Shown here piece after piece: positions 1 through 10,938 of a stretch of DNA of 64,000 bases; the stretch's first letter is position 1, and every line of letters starts with the position of its first letter. Under the pieces are notes generated by a model that did not search any database, was not told the origin of the DNA, and saw nothing but the letters and a program-made list of their open reading frames with translations. Made by a program: the position numbers and the translations under genes. The stretch spans positions 1-64,000 of the forward strand of contig JAJJXM010000091.1 in the NCBI GenBank assembly GCA_024516155.1, written 5' to 3'. The stretch comes from Pyronema omphalodes. Its lineage: Eukaryota > Ascomycota > Pezizomycetes > Pezizales > Pyronemataceae.

Positions 1-160
1 TGCACTACAAGCCAGAAAGGTCAAATCAGAATCGAGAACCAAGACGTGTTAGTTCACTGACCTGCAGTAAATATATTTCATTTCGACCGCGAGACATGGT
101 GCTTGATGACTCATACGCGTGCTGAATATTACTGTGTGAAAACATGTGACTTCATCTAGA

Positions 161-181
161 GCGGCTCTACTGCGGAGCCGC
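161..181. promoter_or_regulatory. Conserved hairpin at head of the B half (M1)
   Basis: A perfect 7-bp inverted repeat GCGGCTC / GAGCCGC with a 7-nt loop. The same element opens every A and B half in the window, about 550-590 bp upstream of the A start codon (for example 20646-20666, 17839-17858). It is weakened in M6. Its function is unknown. It could be a protein-binding site or simply part of the ancestral duplicated segment. Confidence 0.6.
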
Positions 182-580
182 AATAGTCTAATAGATGACT
201 TTCCGCTTGGATACGGTACATCAGTAATCAGTACAATTCGCTGCCACTGTCGGGTAGCCAATCACCGTCCGAAAATACCATTAGCTCTGGGTGAAAGACC
301 ATTGAAACAGGTAAAATTGTTTGGGGCGTCACTGTAACCCTCTCCCGCCTCGTCATCCAGTACTAAAAATGTGTCGCACTGGAGAATCCGGATATTGGAG
401 AATCAAAACTGGATTAGCAACAAGGCTATTATCTCAGATACCGTGAAACGGGATTCTGCTGGATCCAAAGCAGCGTGAAAGTTCAATGAGCATATCATTC
501 TGGCGTGCCGGCTTGGTTGCTTCTGTGTATCAGTCTCCGTCAACCCACTGTGCACTATCCATTTGCAGGCATTCGGGCAG

Positions 581-622
581 TACCTCAGGCGAACTGACTG
601 CTTTTTCCATACTCTACTTAAG
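581..622 (+). promoter_or_regulatory. Degenerate B promoter core (M1)
   Basis: The CRE-like heptamer has become TACCTCA (581-587), followed 34 bp on by TACTTAAG (615-622). The damaged CRE-like box accompanies a dead ORF downstream. Confidence 0.4.
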
Positions 623-748
623 TCCGTCGAATCATGCCTGGGGTCAGATGTTTTCTTCCAGAAAACTAACACCCCATCACATAAACAATTAAATTCTTTC
701 AATATTATATACTCCACGACTCGGCCAAATCTCTTTTTACCTCCCACC

Positions 749-1366
749 CTATCAAGTCCGCTACCCCCACTTGCGCCCCCGCGCGCTGCCAATTTCAACC
801 GAAACAAACGCAAGGAATCTGGTGATTATCATCACGATACCAACAAGCAGCCGCACCACATGCATGAGCGTCCTCGCCTCGAAAAGACCAACAAATCAAC
901 CACCACCAGCAGTTCAAACAACAAGGCACTCCCCAATTAAGACCTCGAGACTAAGGAGGAAGATCCGATGACCATTAGCCCCAACAACGCTACTAGCATC
1001 GAGAAGTGTCCTGAAGCCAAGAACATCGAGAGACACAACGGAAACTTCATCACCGACATTCTCCACAAGGCCGACAACCACAAGTACGCCAGCTACGAAT
1101 CAGACGACTCCGGCTATGACTCCGACTCCGACGATCGATCCGTATCCAGTGTCAGGCCGCCCGAGCGTCATGTATCCAAACACCAGCACACGGCGATTAC
1201 GAGGGGTGACCGCTTGGACTTTGCAGTGGATGGTGAAACGATGACCCCGCGGCTGCCTCAAAACAAGCGCTCGGGTAACCCCTGGTACCACTCAGGATTA
1301 CTTACACATCAAGGTCTTCTGTTTGTCTCTTTCTTTCTCATGTGTTTATGGTTTCCGTTTTCTTGA
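749..1366 (+). pseudogene. B-family gene, dead copy (M1)
   Basis: This is a homologue of the M6 long-form protein but broken. Relative to M2, ten bases including the start codon are missing at the junction near 748. A 1-bp insertion relative to M3 near 783 shifts the frame. A CAA codon seen in M2 is TAA at about 938. Downstream, the frame from 968 still encodes a recognisable one-repeat middle (SPNNATSIEK...), an acidic stretch DSGYDSDSDD and a C-terminal RxDFAVD element. The aromatic C-terminus of the A family is only partly conserved (PPERH instead of WPERR), and the frame runs on about 44 residues past the A-family stop. Poly(A) signal at 1502. I do not recognise the family and cannot assign a function. 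Confidence 0.7.
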
Positions 1367-1501
1367 AGTTTGGTAGATATCACGCATCTAGGACATCAAG
1401 AGCGCTCGTCAGGTGGTTTTGATGACGAGCGCGGGTTTCGGATAGGTTCTTCGTCTTGTATGGGCTTCTTAGGCCTCAGTTAGTGTATAATTCAATAGAT
1501 A

Positions 1502-1507
1502 AATAAA
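1502..1507 (+). terminator. Poly(A) signal of B gene (M1)
   Basis: AATAAA about 135 bp after the last B codon, in a context (AGATAAATAAA) shared with the A genes. The M3 equivalent is 21986-21991. Confidence 0.5.
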
Positions 1508-3311
1508 AGATATTTTTCAATGAATTCCTGTTTATCCGCGCACTAGCACATCTCTACATGTAGTTGCGGCCTCCATGGTTATTCGCCAAGCTGTTCGCAT
1601 TTTTCAGCCCATGAACCTGCGAACATTCCAGCATCCCAACATAACTCACCCATTCACCCTCATTATTTGTTCTGGTGATAAATAGATTACCATCATCCAC
1701 CCCCCACTTTTACGCAGCTTAAGCTAAGGGCTGGTGTGATAATAAATACACACGGGGGGAATCAGTACCTACATCTGCTGGGAGGTGAGGGGGAGGGAGC
1801 TTAGGTGTTTATTGGATTTTATTTAGTGATTGTGAGCACGCGATAATTATATAGCGGAGTAGGCGGACGGGGTGGATGCGGGTGAGTGTTTTGGGTCACG
1901 GGTTTGAGTTGTAAGTACTTTATTCCATCGTGTGGTGTAGCCTGTGTAGTTTATACACGTCCCACTTTCCTGTCACAACCGATCTAAACTCTGCAGCTTA
2001 TCATAGATGGACAGAGGATGGGGGGGGAGGGGGGGGGGTCGGTGCATTGCGATGCTACGGGTGAGGAAATATAGGTAGTGTCGCGTCTTGTCGCGTAAAA
2101 ATGATAGGAGAATGTTATCCTCCTTCTATGGCATCACGATGCTACCCCATTGCAGCATACAATGACTCTTGCCGTCTCTTCTTTGTCTTGCTTGATTTAC
2201 ATATATCCGCTGGTATTCCTGTCCCTCAGTGCAATCATGAACGACAGTATTTAGTATCGATCCAATATACCATTCTCCATCCTCAGTAATAGTATATGAG
2301 CTCCATACACATAACATCAAAACGGAGCATTCGATATCGATATTGACATGGATCCCATCATAATCCTCCGCAGATCATATCAATCAATATTATAACAATC
2401 GTTGCCATACACGTCGTATTTGATACTGCATGCGGAACGTAACCAGCCCGCCGAATAGGTGCATGCATCTTATTATCAGTCTGCTTTATTCATGCACCAT
2501 CACTCGCATAAGTCAAAGTAACATCGATTTTCAAAGTTGTACAACCACCACTGAAGTAGAAGGACTGTATATCCCCAAGATGTCATAAGCTTCGGGAAAT
2601 AATAGCAGGTTTGATTTGACAGTAAGAATTGGCCTTCAGAACGTTTAAGGCACGCGATAGCTCAAAGTCAACAAGGCTAAGAGAGCACATATTGGGATAA
2701 AGAGAACATAAACGATTGTGAATATTAAACATATTCCGTCTACAGATTCAAAGCCTCAAATGAAAGGGTTACATTCTTGAGGAAGCCTTGACACCAAAAA
2801 ACAGTAACTCTGGAAGTAAGTGCCAGGCAGGCTTCGAGGGCATGCGAGCTGCGAGGCTGAGAGCGCAAACATGGTCCAAGACAGACAATTCAGCGTCCAG
2901 GTAAAGGGACGTTCTAGCTCAAACACACGCAACCAGAACAACTACAAACACACAAATCCGACAACCAGAAACACAAGGCCTACGCCCAACTATGGTACAT
3001 TTTCGCCACCAAGATTGTATATGTTATACACGTTCCCCACCAAAAACATATACATGCGAAGAATCTAAACAGCATTTATACCGATTCATTTGTTAAAAAT
3101 TTGATTTATCAATAGCATATGTATAATATTTCACTAGCGTGAAAATGTATACATGCCCGTTGTATAAGATTCTTCGGTTTATAATAGCATATGTATAGAT
3201 TTTCCATCATCGTGAAAAACACTCACAAGTGAGTCCATGGGATTTTTGGAGCACATATGTTTATTTGATGATAATATCTACCGATTACCATACTGCATCA
3301 CATTTCCTGAA

Positions 3312-4177
3312 TTATATATTCCTTCCCCTGCAATAGAATAACCCAACCAGTTCTTCAATAAAAGTGATTTCAATCATCTTCCATTGACCCACGCGTGATT
3401 TGTATATTAATTGCCCAATCCGTCCAACAAGGACATCTTCAATGTCTTCAAGATCAATTGTTTGGTCATCAGAAAAAGTGATTGATAAAATCATGTATCA
3501 TACAGAATTACAAGACAGTTATCGACCACCATGCCGAAAAAAAGTAATGAACATTTATTAAGATTTTTTACCATCCCTCTTCCCCTTCCTCAACCAGCAT
3601 CACCTCTTATTCTGGACTGACCACTGCCTTATCCTCCTCGATATCCATTAGCGGCATCTGTACTGATCCCAGTTCATACAAACCCCCTGGACAAGGTTCC
3701 TCGCCACTCTGATTTCCCCCCGTTCGCAAGCTGCCTTATTAAAAGCACATGAGCCTTCAACGGCACACCATAGTATGTTCCTATTCGTTCCCCATAGCTT
3801 TGCGTTATCCCTCCATCTCAACGATAGCTCATGATATGCATAGCCATAGATAGTCTCAAACCCCAAGATATGGTCTCTCCTGCAATTGCATTGATAGATT
3901 TCCCGCAGCACTTTTGTAGTGCCACATCTAAATTGCTGTGTAGGACATCGCCCTTGAGTAAGAATATGTAGTAGTCGGCATTTCCTTCGATGCATTTGAC
4001 TTGCATGGGTTTTTCTTTGGGCGGTGAGGTGTACGAAGATTTTTGAACTGAGCAACCACCTGCTGAATATCCACAGCATCGGCAAGGGGATAGGAGCCTA
4101 TGCCAGCAAGTGTGTGCCTGTTCATTGACGTTCATAGTGAAACCAAATTTGGAGCTATGGTGCGCCGGCGAAAACAC
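3312..4177 (-). pseudogene. Unrecognised gene remnant inside the TIR element (M1)
   Basis: The minus strand carries two protein-like pieces. The larger (about 4177-3614) includes PMQVKCIEGNADYYIFLLKG and a Cys-containing QCNCRRDH segment. It is split by frameshifts relative to M3, and its frame ends in an acidic tail around 3614. A second piece, 3494-3312, starts MILSITFSDDQTIDLEDIED and ends GRNI. The composition is globular and coding-like, but I recognise no domain. It could be cargo, a captured host gene fragment or a decayed transposase. Single-base differences from M3 alternate in which copy is open, so sequencing error cannot be excluded. Confidence 0.35.
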
Positions 4178-4899
4178 ACACGAAGGGGGCTGTGGTTGCG
4201 GCAGTGGGGAGATGGAGGTGGAACCCTCTGAACAGAAACTATGCGCTAGCGCGCCTCAAACAAGATTCACAGGAAGTATATTAATCCCCCATCCTGGAGC
4301 AGGCTTACAACGCTACATCACCTCATGGACACCATCCTACTCTCCCATGTCTTTCTAATACGGTGCAGAACAACGATCAAAAAAAGAAATACAAATGTCA
4401 GCAAGCACTCAGGATATCGACCCTCATCGGCATGATTAAGATGATAACAATCCGAAATGCGTATATCGACCTCCCAGTCGTACGAACCAGGTTAAATGAT
4501 GGTCAAAACAGACTGTATGGATTGTTGGAATATGAGAACTGTACAGCGACCCAGTTCAGTTTACTGTCAGTAGTAAAAACTGGTTCAACTGCAAAACCTA
4601 GTTAATCGAATGCAAGGCTTGGCAACCCAGGAGAACTGTTGAAAACTGCAAAAACCGGTTTGTCCAGAGGAAATGGTTTATGAAAGGGTAATAATATTAT
4701 TCAGCGCATACATAACAAATTGCATACTGATTGAGTGTTCAGGAATCACAGCCGATGCCCTCCGATTAAAGCTCTTAAGCCCACTAATGGCCTCCAGGGT
4801 ATGCCTGCCTGCATTCAATAGCGGACCAAAATAATGATCCGCTTGCATTGGGACAACAACAGCTGTTCTTTTTTAATTCTTTGAGTTTATTATTTTCTT

Positions 4900-5227
4900 A
4901 TTTTTTGTATTTTTGTTATTTTTGTTATTTTTGTTATTTTTGTTATTTTGTTATTTTTGTTTATTTTTGTTATTTTTGTTTATTTTTGTTATTTTGTTAT
5001 TTTTGTTATTTTTGTTATTTTTGTTATTTTGTTATTTTGTTATTTTTGTTTTTTTGTGTTTTTGTTGTTTTTGTTGTTTTTTGTTGTTTGTTGTTTTTTG
5101 TTGTTTTGTTGTTTTTTGTTGTTTTTTGTTGTTTTTGTTGTTTTTGTTGTTTTTTGTTGTTTTTGTTTTTTTGTTGTTTTTGTTGTTTTTGTTGTTTTTT
5201 GTTGTTTTTGTTGTGTTTTTTTTTTTC
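4900..5227. repeat. 9-bp minisatellite, irregular copy (M1)
   Basis: TTATTTTTG units followed by TTGTTTTTG units, as in M3, but with many 1-base losses in the T runs that break the 9-bp phase. All frames are open, so the long hydrophobic reading frames here are artefacts. Confidence 0.9.
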
Positions 5228-6823
5228 CAATATGTTATAGTATTGCTCGTCTGAATAAACAAAAATTTACCCACATTATTTCAATAAATCATTGGTAATT
5301 AGCTAGTATTGTGATGTTTTCAGTCCGAATTTTTTGTTACATTATTAGAATGTTATATTTTTTTTTATCTACGGATTGTATATTTTATAAATGTTATATC
5401 TTTTTGTTATCTACTGGGTTGTATTTCTCTGTGGAAGTTATATCTTTTGTTATCCCCGCCAATTTGGTATTCTTTGTTGTGGTATAAACGGGTATATCAC
5501 ATGTTTAAAAATGTATATGTAAACTCATAAACCTGTTCTATCCTACTAGGGCAAACATATACAGAAAGACTGTATAAAACTTATACCATTACATGTACCA
5601 TAGGGGCCATGCTTAGTAATCACCACAACAAATTCAACACCCTTACATTACATAAACACGACATTTCAACAAACAAAAGGAATGAGTATCATTAAAATAA
5701 TGTCACACACCCAGAATACAGATATTTAGAACTGAGCGAAGAACCAAATTAAAGTTCAGACTTACTCACTCGAAATGTCGAAAGTTTAATCACTGCTAAT
5801 TGTGCAGAAAAAACAAGTCTAAATCTGCCGAAATTCCAGAACGCTAGTGAATCACATTGCGAGTTACGATCCATATCCATGAGCATACAGGAAAATGAGA
5901 TGCAGCCTGGACGTTCGAGGTTCGTATTGAGAGAAGCAGAACGATGACCATTGATCAATGAAGGAAAAGTTTGGAAATATACAGATTGTTATTAATCATT
6001 AGATAACGATAAGCAAGTGCAGAGCCTAATTCAGGCAGTGTCCTGTGAAGTAGAGAGAGATAGTGCACGGTACTGGCATGGCTACATGGAATTAGAATGC
6101 ATAGATAGAGCCTAGCCGGTGGAGTTATAGTGAGATATCCAAAGGATTCGTGGAAGACGTTCGACAGTACTCGATTGTTATACCTGGTATTTGAATCTAG
6201 CTGCAAGTTTCCAGAGTATTATTTGACCCTGATAACTCGGTTGGGAAAACATGCGTGGAAGATCTTTGATTGATGTGATCTGGAAACATTACGGCGGAGA
6301 AATAGTTAATTAAATTGTTTCTTCTGTAATTGTTTCTTCTGTTTCTGCTTGTTTTGTATTCGAAACGGGGAGTATGCTGTTCATGGACTAATTTCAATAC
6401 GGAATTAACATTGATATCAGTCTAGCGAAACTTCGTAACAAAGCACTACAACTGAATTCATTCCTTAAAATACAGTGAGTGGTAACTCATATATGCGCAT
6501 TTTGTACGATCCAATGTTACTAGCTGCGAGCGCCGCAATCTGCATACACCACAGAGAAGCCTAAGGGTCACCGCTTGACAGCAGTAAGCAGAGTGCAAAA
6601 GTCATCAAGGGAGGCTTTCTTCGTGACAATGTGGAGTATTATCACGTTACATGTGAGAGAATGGAAAGATAATACGTCTGGTAAACTGAGAAGAGCGGCG
6701 CGTACACTCTGCCTCCCAACAGGCCACCACAACGGCGCCGCGGATCATGATTGAGCACTCGTACAAGCCTCCCTTTACGTTATGAATTTTGCGGCTCACT
6801 GGTAAGTCTCTACAACGTGACGG

Positions 6824-7021
6824 GTGATTGTAGAGCGGTTGTACGGTGATTTATCTTTAACTCAGCTGCCATTTCCGAAGATTATAAACGATGGTGTACT
6901 GACAGCCTCGCTTCTTGCTCATCGTACGGATAGCCGCTTAAGCGACAAATTCAAGACAACACAGATGATCCAGATTGTTGGCCAACATTTCAGTACCCCA
7001 TCAAGAAAGCTCGAGAGGTGA
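6824..7021 (+). pseudogene. Unrecognised ORF remnant Y (M1)
   Basis: The frame (YGDLSLTQLPFPK... TTQMIQIVG) is shared with M3, M5 and M6. A single extra C near 6980 shifts it here compared with M3. No start codon other than GTG is seen, so it is more likely an internal exon or a decayed piece than a complete gene. Confidence 0.3.
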
Positions 7022-7713
7022 GTCACGAGATGGAATACCAGCATGGTACATACTGTAGGGATGATTCAATCCAAAGACTTTGGAAGATGAAAAGAATTAG
7101 TTGGATGGCGACCAAAGACATGCCCTTGCACGGTATACGTTGAGATGATCGAATCAGGGCTGGAGAGGAAGAAACTTGGCGGGTGACTAGCTTGATCAAA
7201 AAGGAAACAGCTGTTTGCGATCACGATGGACGACGCGTGATGACACTCGAGCGTGCTGTATATTACTCTGTTCAAGTCTATGACTACATCTGGTGCGGCT
7301 TTACTGCGGAGCCGTAATAGTACAATGAACATATTTACGCTCATGTAGTTTACATTAGTAACTCCGCCACAACTCGCTGCCACGTTCCTGTATGGCAATT
7401 ACCGGGTGAGAGTGACATTAGCTCTGAGTAGCATACCATTAAAACTTGTAAAATCGTTCGGCGCGTCATTGGAGTTGACTACCACCCCGTCAACCAGCAC
7501 AAGAAGGACGCCGCATGTCAAAAATCTGGATATTTGAGGAGAAAAACAGGCTTGGCGTAAGTCTATTATCTCAGGTACCGTGAAACAGTGTTCCGCTGGA
7601 GCCAAAGAAGCGTGAGAGTTCAATCAGATACCGCTTTGGCGTACTGGCTGGCTTCTGTCGATAAACTACTCCGTGAACAACTGTACACTGTCAATGCGCG
7701 GACATCCGGTCGA

Positions 7714-7755
7714 TACGTCACACAGGGTGACCAATGTTTCCATACTCTATTTAAG
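7714..7755 (+). promoter_or_regulatory. A-gene promoter core (M1): CRE-like box and TATA-like box
   Basis: TACGTCA at 7714-7720 and TATTTAAG at 7748-7755 lie about 130 bp before the ATG at 7882. Between them and the ATG is a pyrimidine-rich leader, typical of fungal transcription starts. Both boxes and their 34-bp spacing are retained in all six A halves. TACGTCA resembles bZIP (CRE/ATF) half-sites; that link is inference. Confidence 0.55.
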
Positions 7756-7881
7756 CCCGTACAAGTCCTCTTTGAGCGAAACCATTGTGCTACAGAAATA
7801 AACCTCCCCTAATAACAAACAATCTTTCTCCAATTTCTATACTCCTCTACCCAACCGAATCGCCCGTTATCGACGACGAAC

Positions 7882-8180
7882 ATGTCACCTCGCAACTCCT
7901 CCACCGCCACTTGCTCGCCCACGGCTGTTGATACCGGCGTCAAGAAACGCAAGGCCTCTGGTGAGGGTGATGACGACACCAACAGGGAGCCATGCAAGAT
8001 GCACAAGCCCAATCCCCGCCGAACAATACCGACATCAACAAAAACCACGACAACAAGAAGGGGCACTCTGACGATAGATCTGTGTTCAGTGACTGGTGTT
8101 GGCCTGAGCGTCGTTTCTTCAGATACCGGTACGAGTATATCATCTGGGCTCGCGAGTCAGACTTTGCGGTTGATATTTAG
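7882..8180 (+). pseudogene. A-family gene with frameshift (M1)
   Basis: It starts like the intact copies (MSPRNSSTATC..., KKRK at residues 21-24). It has CCCC at 8014-8017 where M3 has CC, so the frame leaves the conserved one and the aromatic C-terminus is lost. The original stop would be 8178-8180. The rest of the ORF and the promoter match M3, where the gene is intact. Because the lesion is a homopolymer length change in a stretch of the window rich in 1-2 base indels, it may be an assembly error rather than a real mutation. Confidence 0.7.
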
Positions 8181-8225
8181 ACGACAACAGCACAACCGCA
8201 TCGAAACAAAGGCCTCATGATAAAG

Positions 8226-8304
8226 GTATTTTTCTTATCCTTTTTTTGTAACTTGTTCATTATTTTATTATTGTTTTTACATCTGCTGACTATCACGGGT
8301 TCAG
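8226..8304 (+). other. Candidate intron in the A-gene 3' region (M1)
   Basis: It runs from AG|GTATTT to TTCAG|GACATT, 79 bp, with CTGAC 14-19 nt before the acceptor, all typical of filamentous-fungal introns. The M2 equivalent is 18742-18819 (78 bp), and the pattern recurs in the other A copies. It lies about 45 nt after the ORF stop, so it would be a 3' UTR intron or imply an unrecognised longer transcript. Inference only. Confidence 0.35.
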
Positions 8305-8414
8305 GACATTGGGAGGGCTCATTGGGTGGTTTAGATCAGGGGGACAGGTTTCGGATATTTGCCTTCTCTTTTTTGGGCCTTTTAGTGCTTGATTAGTGTA
8401 TGATACGATAGATA

Positions 8415-8420
8415 AATAAA
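8415..8420 (+). terminator. Poly(A) signal of A gene (M1)
   Basis: AATAAA in the AGATAAATAAA context about 235 bp after the A stop. Confidence 0.5.
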
Positions 8421-8618
8421 AAAAATTTGAAAATGATTTTCCGTTTCTCTGCGCGCTATCACTACTCATCATGCATCTGTCGTGACCATCGTCATTTGTG
8501 AGGCTGCCCATATGTTCCTCGCCACAATCATTACTGCTGTCATCTGCGATACTTAGCGAACCGTTTTTCTCATACATAGTGCGATCCTGATCCCTTTGTT
8601 TCATCCTCCGATGCCTCC

Positions 8619-8861
8619 ATGGCTCCTCAGCTGTCGTCGATAACACAATCTGCAGATTGCGATCAGCTGTATCCTCAGGACCCGCTTATCTCGACGCAAT
8701 CTTTCCACGTTCTCACCTTTACCATGGGTGATGAATTATCTTTCATCTTGGATACACTTTGGGGCTTTTTTACCGAGGTATTCGTTTCGTCGATTTTGGT
8801 CTTGTTTCTGTTTGCGTCTGTGTTCTCATTTTTGTATTCTTTTTTGCGCGTGTACCAATGA
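8619..8861 (+). CDS. C ORF, 80-aa putative membrane protein (M1)
   Basis: Small ORF of no recognised family. It begins MAPQLSSITQSADC in a CTCCATGG start context and ends with a hydrophobic stretch (residues about 54-76, SSILVLFLFASVFSFLYSFL) followed by RVYQ, suggesting a C-terminally anchored membrane protein. It lies ~440 bp after the A gene and past its poly(A) signal, so it would need its own promoter, which I cannot identify. Support for coding is comparative. Six copies stay open, and the only indels between them are 3 and 6 bp. The opposite-strand frame is open in some copies but lost in M4. It could still be a chance frame in a conserved repeat. Confidence 0.4.
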   Translation: MAPQLSSITQSADCDQLYPQDPLISTQSFHVLTFTMGDELSFILDTLWGFFTEVFVSSILVLFLFASVFSFLYSFLRVYQ

Positions 8862-10770
8862 TTCTATGATATATGTTACTTTACATTATTCTATAGATTT
8901 ATTAAAGATATTTTCATTACCGCCGTATCATTTTTGAACGTAGAACGTGACATTTCATGATACGCGGTTACCATTGCTTCCTCTGGAACGGACAGGGGTG
9001 TACACTAGCCACACAACGTCATTACGCGCGAATAGCGCACCTTCTCAAACGACGCGCATAGTGCGACGGAAAGTAAAAAATGGGCCGTTTGAGGCCGCAC
9101 AATCGCTTGACTAGTACTTCATGCGATTTGGGAAAATTACAGCACACGTATAGGGTAGTAATGGAAATCCTTTTTTCCTTTTTTGCTTCGAATGAGACTA
9201 TAAGAATACCAGGAACGCTCAGTGTTCAAACAGTTTGAGGGGAAAATGTTAATTTTGATGGGACCTTCCAGTACTACCGGACAGAAATAGTACATCTGAA
9301 ACATGTTTTTACTGAGCACTGTTAAAGTAGGCTTCATGTTTATGTCCAAGGAAACGCTGTCTGCACCATGGTAATTGTCTGTTCTATGGACAATATTGTT
9401 GCATGTCATGAAGCTCAACTGTAATCATCATGACGGACTTGATTGCATGTAATGCCATTGCTTTTATTCAAGAATGCACACGCACAAGTAACCAAACACA
9501 GGATTAGATATGTTAGAGACGTATGTAATAGATGCCTGACATTCCGACAACCCAAGAGTTCCTCAGGATCCTGATGCGAGGGATAGGCAAGTTACGCCCT
9601 GCCGATGCTCTCCGAAGTAGCCGATAATTTGCAGTAACCCTTGGCATGGTACGCGGCGCATATGGAATATGGGAGAATCGTGACATTGTATGTTTAAAAT
9701 GATGAGGAGTGTGAAGCGTAAACTCAAGCCTCCCCACACCCCCACCCCAATCTCTGGCACGAAGCATCATGAGGAAGCACCGGAGTGGAACTTCCCCAGC
9801 GATATTTTTGGCATAACAAATACCTGTTCTTCAGGTCTGGTTGGAACGTGTCTATTGTCGGGTAAGGTTTCCCGTTATACCTTGCTTCTATGTTTAATCA
9901 TGGATTTCGCAACGTGAAGTTCTTAGACAAATTCATAGTTTGCATTATAGGAAATCCAGAACTTTGTGATGGGGAAAATGATGAATTACTACATCACGCT
10001 TCAGAGAGCAGTAAGATGCATTATATGGATGTTACGCTGCCACGAGATTATTATTGTATGACACTCAGTCATAAAGACTGAAGTTACAAACTGCGGTGTA
10101 CTAATAGCGTCACGTCTAGTGGGTCTTATGGATAAACCACGTGAGGGATAAACACCAGAAAATACATATGATGGTCGGAAAAGCCCGAGTATCAGACGTG
10201 GAGGTGGTAAAACTAGCTGGCCGCCAACTATCTAGATTATTCAAGCCCAAAACAGTGCGAGATGCGAATCATTGGGACCGATAACAGAACGCTTGATGAC
10301 TAATACGCGTTCGCGATATTACTGTGCGAAAACCTGTGACTCCATATAGCGCGGCTGTACTGCGGAGCCGCAATAGTCTAATAGATGACTTTCCGCTTGT
10401 ATACGGTACATCAGTAATCGGTACAATTTGCTGCCACTGTCCGGTACCCAATCACCGTGTGACAATAATATCAGCACTGGGTAGCAGACCATTGAAACAG
10501 GTAAAATTGTTTGGGCCGTCATTGAAACTCTTTCCTGCACCGTCATCAAGTACTAAAAGGGTGTCGCACTTGAGAATCAGGATATTGGAGAAACAAACCA
10601 GGCTTAGCAATAAGTCTGTTATCTCGGATACCGTGAAATAGATTTCACCTAGATCCAAAGCAGCGTGACAGTTCAATGAGCATATCGTTCTGGCGTGCCG
10701 GCTTGCTTGCTTCTGTCTATCAGTCTCCGTCAACCCACTGTGCACTATCAATTTGCAGGCATCCGGTCAG

Positions 10771-10810
10771 TACGTCAGACTAAGTGACTATTTTCCATAC
10801 TTTACTTAAG
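10771..10810 (+). promoter_or_regulatory. B promoter core (M2)
   Basis: TACGTCA 10771-10777 and TACTTAAG 10803-10810, spacing 32 bp, ahead of the B start at 10939. Confidence 0.45.
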
Positions 10811-10938
10811 TCCGTCGAATCAAGCCTGTGGTCAGATTCTGTTTACCAGAAAACGTAACCCGATCACATAAACAAACAAATTCTTTCAATATTATATACT
10901 CCACGACTCTGCCAAATCTCTTTCTATCTCCCACCGAC

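Larger units (their letters stand above)
2991..5602. mobile_element. 2.6-kb insertion with 11-bp terminal inverted repeats (M1)
   Basis: The stretch begins CTATGGTACAT (2990-3000) and ends ATGTACCATAG (5593-5603), an exact inverted pair. Flanking sequence resumes homology with M2, M5 and M6 on both sides, and those monomers lack the insert. If the outer TA is a target duplication, the element is 2993-5600, which would fit a Tc1/mariner-type insertion; this is inferred from two bases only. Inside are a 19-bp direct repeat near the left end, an unrecognised minus-strand gene remnant, and a 9-bp minisatellite. I find no DDE transposase, so it is probably non-autonomous or decayed. Confidence 0.55.
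1..10279 (+). repeat. Monomer M1
   Basis: Layout: B-half promoter region 1-748, dead B ORF 749-1366, B 3' region with poly(A) signal to about 1560, a G-rich spacer 1560-2040, a non-coding block 2040-2990 shared with all monomers, the TIR element 2993-5600, a decayed block 5604-6820 with no convincing gene, an ORF remnant 6824-7021, the A-half promoter region 7060-7881, the A gene 7882-8180, the C ORF 8619-8861, and a decayed tail 8870-10279. Compared with M2 the spacer jumps directly from the M2-13230 equivalent to the M2-15150 equivalent. Confidence 0.9.

Noticed and set aside
403..813. Minus-strand ORFs of 100-170 codons across the A and B promoter regions
   Set aside because: They run antisense through the conserved promoter boxes and the ORF starts, and their lengths change between near-identical copies.
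8293..8646. Minus-strand ORF (MLSTTAEEPWRH...) opposite the A 3' end and C ORF
   Set aside because: Open in some copies but lost in M4, and it overlaps the A poly(A) signal; the plus-strand C ORF is kept in all copies.
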